DNA of 64,000 nucleotides from Oscheius dolichura (Eukaryota; Nematoda; Chromadorea; Rhabditida; Rhabditidae). Location: assembly GCA_932521035.1 (NCBI GenBank), contig OW051492.1:2480001-2544000 (forward strand), in the 5' to 3' direction. Below the pieces are notes generated by a model. It saw only the letters and a program-made list of their open reading frames with translations. It was not told the DNA's origin and made no database searches. Shown piece after piece: positions 58,001-64,000 of the stretch. The position numbers and the translations under genes were made by a program. The number at the start of each line of letters is the position of its first letter. Position 1 is the stretch's first letter.

Positions 58001-61000
58001 GAAATTTTGCTGCCGAGATTTTACGGGTGCGGGCGCGCGGCTCGCCTCGTCTAGTTCAGTTCTCTTCTAACCGCTTTTCACGACATTTTCTCCCAGTTTT
58101 TTCGCTTCCCAATTGGGGGTTACTGTAAAAGTAGTCACTTTTTGTCAGTTGGGTCTGGTAGCGAGTCCTCTTACTATAAAAAAACTGGCTGGAATTGGAT
58201 TTTTCCTTTTTCTTCAAATAAGAAGGTCGACGGGTTATTTTCCCGCGCAAATGGTCCCACTACGACGTGAAATGGATAAAAATATATACAACTGATTTCA
58301 GGAAGGAGGCGTCGTCGTTTCATATCGATGTTAATAATTCTTCTACTCCTCGGCCCGCTACTCGGAGCCATTGTCATCATCCCCATCTACACCTAACCCT
58401 ACCTCTCCCCCCTTTCCAAATAAAAATATTGACTGACCTTCGCATCCTGACGGAGGGTTATCTTCAGCAGGGGTGTGACTCGTTCCACTTCTTGTTTCCA
58501 GGCGACGACGTCGGTATCGCTTTTTAGAATAGTCTGGAGGGGCTGGTCCTGAACAGATCCTCTTTGGTAGAACTAGAAAAAGAATTAACGGACCTCGTTG
58601 GAGGGGGCGGCCAGGTCGACGAGGATCGCGTCGTCGTCGTCGTCTTCTGCCCAGTCCGGCTCGTCCGAATCATCCGGAACCGAGATGTTGTCCTCTTCTT
58701 CTCCATTATTTTCCAGCTCGACGTCTTCGTCCTCCTCCTTGGGGAGAATCATCCTGCAACGGAAACATATGACCCCATTACCACATTTTTGTGTAGAATT
58801 GACCTCCTATTTATTAGCTACAGTATACCATATATTGTAGCCCTTTTCCCTCCAAAAAATGCTCAAAATATGGGCATTTTCTCCCGAGAAATGGGCATTA
58901 CAGGTCCCGAGACGAGACGACGACCTCCATAGCGTAATTAGGGCCTGGAAACCGGGCCAGTTTCGACCCTTTTAGGCTATGAGTTGTATAATATTTGGTA
59001 TACTGTAATTAGTAGCTAGAGAGCCGAATTCCCATCAAAAAGGCGCCGTTCGCCGCGATGAGACCACCCCGACCCTCCACACCCGTTAAATCTCGGCAGC
59101 TCGATATTCTGTTATGAAATGCTTATTCGCTATCCAATGGCTCCTGCTGCCGAGTCTTTACGGGTGCAGGAGAAGAATTCCATACACAGTGAAACAGTAC
59201 CTCTGCCAGCTGAAGCCGGTAGCCACTAGGGCCTGATCGGCGAGAGCATCCAGCACGTAGATGGCCTTGTCCCCGGCCCCCTGTCGAAGTTTACTCGCCG
59301 AGAAGTCGACGGCCACAGCCTGAACATCAATTTATAGATGGCGAGGGAGGGGGAGATTGCCCTTTTCCTGTTCTTTTCCTGCCGGTGAGATGACGAGGCG
59401 AGATTAACGCTTCTTGGGATATCTACCTGCCCCCCTCCCCCCTTGTCCTATGTATTACCGTCTCTTCGATGACGGCCAAAAACAACCCAGCCGACTCGCC
59501 ACCCGTCAACTCGTCTGGATACTTTACGGTAATTCTATCCTTTCTGATGAAGAGAAACAATTTAGCCAAAAAGTATCGTCGCCTCTTTTGCCGGCTGGCT
59601 CTCGGTTTTGTTATTCTATTCCTGGTATCAATCCTGACGGGGATTACTGTATTCGACTATCAGCATAATAATATCGTATTTGAATATTTGGCAGCGGAGG
59701 ATGATTTTGCCATTTTATCCGCTACTTTCTATAGGACATCGAAAAGGCAGGATAGATAAAATGTTTGGAATTCCCCGCGCCCGCACCCGTAAAATCTCGG
59801 CAGCCGGAGGGAATGGCAAGGCGCGCGCCCGGAAAAATCCCTCGTGCTGCCGAGATTTTGCGGGTGCGGGCGCGTGGTAAACGATCTCTTGCCAAACGGG
59901 TCCTGCCAATTTTGCCCCCCACGGGAAAGAGTTCTACAATATTTGGTATACTGTAACCTTTCAGTTTTGCCAACAATACAGTAGTCCTCCTCTTCAATGC
60001 GCACCAAGTCTTCCAAATGAAACATTCCCATCTGGTGGTCATTTCCAGCAACGACACCCTGAGTGAGACCACCTCCCTACAGTAAGTCCCCTTCCGTTCA
60101 AGACCCCCCTTTCCAGGGTGAGGCCCGTCGTGGGGCAGGTCCCCTTCTACTGTAAATGGGTGCCGTACATCGCTGTCGGCCAGCTGGTAGCCAATGCCAA
60201 TTGGATGGAATTCAACGAGAGGGACGATGGGATCAATGTCAGCCCCTCCCCCTTCTTATAATACAGCAATTGGTTCAGGTGAAGATGAGAGAACCGTACC
60301 GGGAGAGCCGCGGCGTGGTCAGCTGTTTCAGTCCGATGTTCCTCAACGAGAACTGGCAACTGTTGCTACTCACGGCGGAAGTCTACTCCCATTATGGGGC
60401 ATTCCTCCAATTCTACGTGAGGTCCATGCTCAGCCCCCTGCTCGACTTGTTGAGAACTTATAAAAACGCCCGGATCACCCCGTGGCCGGGGGTGAAACTC
60501 GGTATCCTCTGCCCTTTTTCTTCCCCTAATTTGAAGAATATCTCAGGAAAAGAGCGGGCCTCCTCCGCCTCCTTTGATCCCAACATCGAGTTGGAATTTC
60601 GGAACCAGGCCTCGGCTATGACGGACTGTCTCCTAATGTACAAAGAAGCCGCCGAATATATCATGTTCCCGGATCCGGACGATGTCATCATCCCCCGAAC
60701 GAGCAGCTCATATCTGGAGGAATTTAATTGGGTAAGGGGGAGGGGATACTACCATTTATCTTTTGATTACAGTATGCCATATATTATAGAATTCATCCCC
60801 TAGAAAGGGACCAAACTATCCTGCCGTTCAGGCCCTAATTACGGTCTGGGGAGCGTCGTCCCGTCTCGGGACCAGTAAGGCCTATTTCCCGGGGAAAATG
60901 CTCCAGATTTAGACCTTTTTTGGGAAAACAAAGGGTGGTATAATATTTGGCATAATGTAGTTAGTAAATAGGAGGTCATTTTCTCCCGAAAATGTGCTTC

Positions 61001-63466
61001 ATTGGCCCGAAGCCTGCCGAAAGACCAGGCCGTGACTCCGCGTCTCCCGCACCCGTAAAATCTCGGCAGCAGAATCTCCTTTAACCCAAAAGCTGCACCA
61101 GTTCTTTACTTTCCATTGCCGAGACAGTACGGGTGCTGGACGAGATCAGAAGGTACAGTAATCCTTTTCGAATTCCAGGTATTTGCCCAGTTCCCGTTGG
61201 CAGCTACAATAGCCTACAATATGACACAAATGCAGTTGATTTCGACCTATAATCCGCGGGAATATTCCCCGGCCGATGTGATACGAACCCTTCGGTTCCG
61301 AGGAGATCATAGGTTTGTATTTGGCTGCGTAGCCCATTAGATACTCAGATGGGGTAAACTGGTAGTCAAGTCGGAACGGGTCGACAGCGTCTGGATCCAT
61401 CAGAGCTACTCCGTGCGGCCGGGGTTCCAGCAGCTGGCCCTGCCAATTGGGAACAATTCGGCCCTTCACCTCCGCTTTTGGCGGTTCCAACCGGATCGGC
61501 CGGTGTCAAAAATAGCCAAATATAACCCGGAGGGAATGGCGGACGGTACTCCCTTTGCCCCGGAAGGATAAGTGACATTTTAGGGGGAGATCTCCTGGTC
61601 CGGGAGGGTCTCGACCGGATAGAGGAACAATTCAACCGACGGAGAGAAGAACACAACGAGTTGTATCAACAGCTACCCGCCTATTCGGTCTATTTCCCTC
61701 TGCTGGAGAAATGCTATGATAGGATATTTTATAATGGGCAACATCACTCACAATGCAAGGTAAGGATTACGGTAATAGCAGGAGACTCGGAATATTATGG
61801 GTTACTGCAGTTTTTTTTCCCATTGGGATACGGTAGTTTTTAGACCATATTTCCCAATTTTGTAGATAAAATCAGCGAGACTGGGAGAACGGTTAGAACT
61901 TTCCCCTGGATGGAAGACAGACGGTTGGCAGGTGACCGCCGAGAGGGGTTTTGGGTCATTGGCATCCATTCCAAAGAACATTTCTGATGGTAGTCAATAC
62001 AGCAGATCAAGGGCTATTTGATGATATACTCGGAATTTAGAGTTTACCAATGGAGATTGAAAAAGACTGGATTTTATCTGGAAGTTGACCAAAATTGGGT
62101 AAAAATAGACTAAAATGCCGTCTCACGCCGGTTCCTATGGGGAAATTTCGATTCCGACAATAACATCGGGTAGCCCTTGATCTGCTGGCCAGGATACTGT
62201 CAGAAATTCCATTGGGAATAAGGTGCAAAGTGTCAAAAAATGCTCACGGCGTCCCATAAAGCAAAATTGGTCAAGATTTTCGCGTTCTCTCCATTTTTCT
62301 TCGCCCGTTGCTCAAATAACCCTATTGTTTTTAAAAAATCCTATATTAGACTCCATTCCGATGAAGCTCAGCTCATTCTCAGTCGTATATTGGGGGGCTA
62401 GATTTATCAAAAGGACAGCTCAAAATGGAAAGAGCTTAAAAAAACTGACACGCTCTCTTGAAAATCCTTTTTAGAGGCTCGGCTCTTGATATTCCGATCC
62501 CCTGCACCCGTAAAGTCTCGGCAAACAGGGATATAAAGGCGTCGGGAGTTTTGTAACTGTTTTGAATAAAGGTGATCCTCCTGCCGAGACTTTACGGGTG
62601 CAGGGAAGTGGATTATCGAGGGCCGAGTCCTCCTGGAGCCATTCCCAGCCGATAACCATAGTTATTGGGGGATTTCCGGGTAATTCCCTCTCCAGGGAGA
62701 CTATTGGGAGATCAAGAAGAGTACGGTAGTTTAAATTCGATGGAAAATATTCTGTCCGAGATCTTTTCCCCCTAAACGAAGTTCTGGCCCGAGAAATTGA
62801 CCGTGGTCAAGTGCGAGGAAAGCTGTCACGGTCCAGTGGCCCTATATTGACTGACCAAAATAAAGAATTCCGTTTTCAGGGTCCCGAAATGTGTGAGATT
62901 CCCCGTTTCCCCGGTATCCGTTGTACGAATGTCGCCTATCGCTACGAGACCTTCTCCAAGAAGTCGCCCTTCTACATCCACCTCCTTCAGGATTACAAAT
63001 TCGTCGAGAGCGACAAAGGCTGTACCCTCTGACCCCCGCGTCTCCCCTTACCTTCTCCCTCAGTTCCGAGATAATTCTCGCCGTTGTGGCATTCGGGTCG
63101 TCGAACTGAAAATAGATACCATTATCTTTCGCGGGTAATAAACTTTTTTACCTCTTGGGGCATTTGAAAGTTTGAATTGCCGCCTTTTTGGATGAGCCAT
63201 GCCGCGAGGGACGTGAACAGATAGAACTGCTCGCCGGCGTTGGTCGACCTGACAAAATAATGACTGAATTTTGGGGAATTATGGAGCAGAAAAGGGGAGA
63301 TAAACCGTTGGATTGGACGGAATCCATGGGAAAGGAAGCCCTCCTCATAGTTGAGAAGCTTCAGCTTGTCTAGGAGCTCCTCATTCTTCAGGAATATCTC
63401 ATATTCTCGACCAGGTCCCTCCGAGGCCTCTTCCAAATGGACTGGCTCTTGTTCTTCTTCTTCCAT
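55029..63466 (-). CDS. IFT57: IFT57 (CHE-13/HIPPI) intraflagellar transport IFT-B subunit
   Basis: IFT57 is a peripheral IFT-B subunit needed to build cilia; C. elegans CHE-13 acts in sensory neurons (established). Exons: 63152-63466, 63052-63105, 59201-59319, 58594-58753, 58438-58548, 55509-55595, about 55221-55468, 55029-55180. N-terminal calponin-homology-like part: LLDKLKLLNYEEGFLS, TNAGEQFYLFTSLAAWLIQK, FDDPNATTARIISELR, KLRQGAGDKAIYVLDALADQ. Then an acidic linker (EEEDNISVPDDSDEPDWAE) and WKQEVERVTPLLKITLRQDA, DWRMHLEQMN, IGAREKSLNQQMSALLSRF, KRAEARERYKSASGGVNERT and TDGAPMVRVKQALLKMEQDI. Order and length match the family. The introns at 55596-58437 and 59320-63051 host four opposite-strand genes. 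An X-box lies 48 bp upstream of the ATG. Confidence 0.95.
56241..56552 (+). CDS. Nested mini-gene A: Pro-rich tail-anchored protein
   Basis: Two exons, 56241-56403 and 56446-56552, with a 42-bp intron. A Pro-rich cytosolic part (MDPPQSSMEPPPAYTTNPRP, with a PPxY-like PPPAY) is followed, right after the splice junction, by basic residues and one membrane span at the very end (RRARLIRCIAIPLIFCIFNI, SLVLMILFITGVI). About 89 residues. It looks like a tail-anchored protein. No family recognised. It lies wholly in an IFT57 intron on the other strand. Confidence 0.6.
56892..57189 (+). CDS. Nested mini-gene B: small tail-anchored protein
   Basis: Two exons, 56892-57045 and 57086-57189, with a 40-bp intron. 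The first exon is soluble (MVSAKDSSILNPDKLYFKTT, HTIEVNESESVDRF); the second starts at the membrane span (LPVFILLIIVCLAASFVIYL, LVSAILHSFRR). About 85 residues. Same two-exon layout as mini-genes A and C, though the first exon is not Pro-rich. Confidence 0.6.
57385..58396 (+). CDS. Nested mini-gene C: PPPY tail-anchored protein
   Basis: Exons 57385-57640 and 58302-58396 join in phase (CAAC|GA) across a 661-bp intron. Exon 1 is Pro/Gln-rich with a PPPY motif (YGAPPPYQPSDPPPQQPQTR) and ends near VVVGPRPQYVVVDRHC. Exon 2 gives a run of five or six Arg, then the final membrane span (FISMLIILLLLGPLLGAIVI, IPIYT). PPxY motifs bind WW domains such as those of NEDD4-type ligases (established for the motif). 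The intron has been enlarged by a truncated family A palindrome. The stop is 41 bp from an IFT57 exon. Confidence 0.65.
58009..58034. repeat. Palindromic element family A, truncated copy 7
   Basis: Only the right arm is present (GCTGCCGAGATTTTACGGGTGCGGGCGCG region); no left arm in the preceding 130 bp. It is in the intron of nested mini-gene C. Confidence 0.8.
58795..59022. repeat. Element family B, copy 2
   Basis: Left TTATTAGCTACAGTATACCA and right TTTGGTATACTGTAATTAGT are inverted repeats. The core has CAGGTCCCGAGACGAGACGA and GCGTAATTAGGGCCTGGAAA. Located in the IFT57 intron between 58754 and 59200. Confidence 0.85.
59080..59166. repeat. Palindromic element family A, copy 8
   Basis: Arms CACCCGTTAAATCTCGGCAG and CTGCCGAGTCTTTACGGGTG. 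Sits 34 bp before an IFT57 exon, next to element B copy 2. Confidence 0.88.
59469..63032 (+). CDS. GT92 (DUF23) glycosyltransferase nested in IFT57 intron
   Basis: GT92 enzymes are Golgi type II glycosyltransferases; C. elegans GALT-1 galactosylates core fucose of N-glycans (established). A signal anchor (YRRLFCRLALGFVILFLVSI) is followed by FAILSATFYRTSK and FANNTVVLLFN, then VPYIAVGQLVANANWM, SCFSPMFLNENWQLLLLTAE, SHYGAFLQFYVRSMLSPLLD, ARITPWPGV, the acceptor region FRNQASAMTDCLLMYKEAAE and the metal-binding-type FPDPDDVIIPR. Late blocks: SERVDSVWIHQSY, GFGSLASIPKNISDG, KCEESCHGP, EIPRFPGIRCTN. Exons approximately 59469-59746, 59965-60081, 60117-60237, 60279-60501, 60547-60731, 61179-61312, 61349-61545, 61584-61759, 61866-61989, then two or three from 62696 to 63032 whose joining is uncertain. 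Intron 1 needs a GC donor. The stop is 19 bp from an IFT57 exon. Confidence 0.87.
59784..59866. repeat. Palindromic element family A, copy 9
   Basis: Arms CACCCGTAAAATCTCGGCAG and CTGCCGAGATTTTGCGGGTG with extended outer complementarity (GCGCCCG / CGGGCGC). In intron 1 of the GT92 gene, which is also an IFT57 intron. A lone right end of element B follows at about 59930-59957. Confidence 0.9.
60760..60982. repeat. Element family B, copy 3 (inverted orientation)
   Basis: Ends TTACAGTATGCCATATATTA and AATATTTGGCATAATGTAGT are inverted repeats. The core CCCTAATTACGGTCTGGGGA and CCCGTCTCGGGACCAGTAAG is the reverse complement of the core in copy 2, so the element is inserted the other way round. 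In an intron of GT92. Confidence 0.85.
61050..61135. repeat. Palindromic element family A, copy 10
   Basis: Arms CACCCGTAAAATCTCGGCAG and TGCCGAGACAGTACGGGTG. In the same GT92 intron as element B copy 3, 43 bp before the acceptor. Confidence 0.88.
62085..62240. repeat. Dispersed repeat C, copy 2 (in a GT92 intron)
   Basis: Collinear with 44400-44575 (AAAAATAGACTAAAATG, GGGTAGCCCTTGATCTGCTG, ATTGGGAATAAGGTGCAAAG). Confidence 0.75.
62505..62600. repeat. Palindromic element family A, copy 11 (long-loop subtype)
   Basis: Arms CACCCGTAAAGTCTCGGCAA and CTGCCGAGACTTTACGGGTG; the loop has GGGATATAAAGGCG and TTTTGAATAAAGGTGATCCT as in copy 5. Unlike copy 5, arm pairing here is nearly perfect. Confidence 0.9.
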
Positions 63467-63513
63467 TTTATTAGAAGAGACGCTGCGAGGCGGGAAAAGA
63501 GAGAAAGAAAGCT

Positions 63514-63527
63514 GTTGCCATGGAAAC
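63514..63527 (-). promoter_or_regulatory. X-box (RFX/DAF-19 site) upstream of IFT57
   Basis: GTTGCCATGGAAAC matches the X-box pattern GTTNCCATGGNAAC at every fixed position. It is 48-61 bp upstream of the IFT57 ATG, a typical distance for ciliary genes in nematodes, and 28 bp from the putative start of the divergent gene. Confidence 0.93.
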
Positions 63528-63554
63528 GCGAACACAACGGCTCGGGAAGCGAAG

Positions 63555-64000
63555 ATGACGCTAAAAACTGATAAGTAAGTTATTCCCCTTATTATTTTAT
63601 TTTTATAGGTTTTCGCATTTTTTCTATTCGATTTTATATACATTTTTAGTAGGTTTTCAGTATACATTCTTCTCGAAACATAGTTCTCCTATGAATTGAA
63701 GAGCCAGTTGCGTATTATTCCTATTCTCACGCCAAGAGACCATCCAATTTGCATTTCTTCCTCAAACACTGTTCTAGTTCTTCCAATTTGCCTATTTTTC
63801 TACTAAAAAATAGCTAAAACTATCAGCGACCTTGTAGACTACTCACTGGGGAAAAATAAATATAATAAAACATGGATTATTAGCAAAAATACAAAGTTTT
63901 CCGTCTTCTTCTCATAAAAACTGAAACATCGTCTCTCTTTGTTGTTTTTATTCTGCAAAATGTATATTTTAGGATGACAGAAAATCAATATGCTCCTCTA
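63555..64000 (+). CDS. Start of a gene divergent from IFT57 (cut by the right edge)
   Basis: ATG at 63555, a possible first exon 63555-63574 (MTLKTDK) with a GTAAGT donor, and a second exon starting at 63973 (ATTTTAG|GATGACAGAAAATC), in phase, giving MTENQYAPL before the window ends. Alternatively ATG 63974 is the true start behind a trans-splice acceptor. Too short to identify. Confidence 0.4.

Noticed and set aside
57641-58301. Long intron of mini-gene C as a separate gene
   Set aside because: Only a truncated palindrome and short frames are present, and the flanking exons join in phase.

Overview
The window looks like nuclear DNA of a nematode with a compact genome. Genes are dense on both strands and most introns are only about 35-45 bp (GT..AG, ending in TTTCAG or TTTTAG). 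Several start codons sit a few bases after an acceptor-like site with no donor in view, as expected for spliced-leader trans-splicing. Gene content agrees: a major sperm protein (MSP) domain, a GT92/DUF23 glycosyltransferase of a family expanded in nematodes, and an IFT57/CHE-13 gene with a textbook RFX/DAF-19 X-box. I cannot name the species. Exon models were built by hand from splice consensus, reading phase and family similarity; boundaries may be off by a base or two.

Layout. 1-2.0 kb: minus-strand pair, an NDUFB1-like gene followed by RanBPM (cut by the left edge), spaced like an operon. 2.3-3.4 kb: RMDN1 (+). 3.5-4.7 kb: unknown five-exon gene (-). 5.4-16.1 kb: a long GRAMD1/Aster sterol-transfer gene (-) whose introns are full of palindromic elements. 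17.9-18.7 kb: SNX3 (-). 19.3-22.4 kb: RAD54 (+), then a four-TM protein (+). 23.7-27.2 kb: AP-1 gamma (-), divergent from INTS4 (+, 27.7-31.9 kb), which is followed closely by GINS2 (+). 33-39 kb: small genes, including a PAM2-like protein. 39.2-40.9 kb: a secreted hydrophobic protein and a decayed inverted copy of it. 41-46.6 kb: an unknown gene, a Thr/Ala/Pro-rich MSP-domain protein and a small helical protein.

47.6-53.9 kb is the most unusual part. A head-to-head gene pair (here called Y, minus, and X, plus) is tandemly duplicated together with its shared promoter. A 272-bp tandem repeat lies between the copies and has cut Y2, and X1 is frameshifted. The ten X exons differ much more between copies than the nine introns do, at synonymous and replacement sites alike. 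I recognise neither X nor Y; this is my best candidate for an undescribed system.

55.0-63.5 kb is one IFT57 gene (-) whose two large introns hold four complete plus-strand genes: three mini tail-anchored membrane proteins and a GT92 glycosyltransferase. A palindromic element family (CACCCGTAAAATCTCGGCAG arms) has eleven copies, all in the 5-12.6 kb and 58-62.6 kb segments and none between. I saw no rRNA, tRNA or CRISPR.
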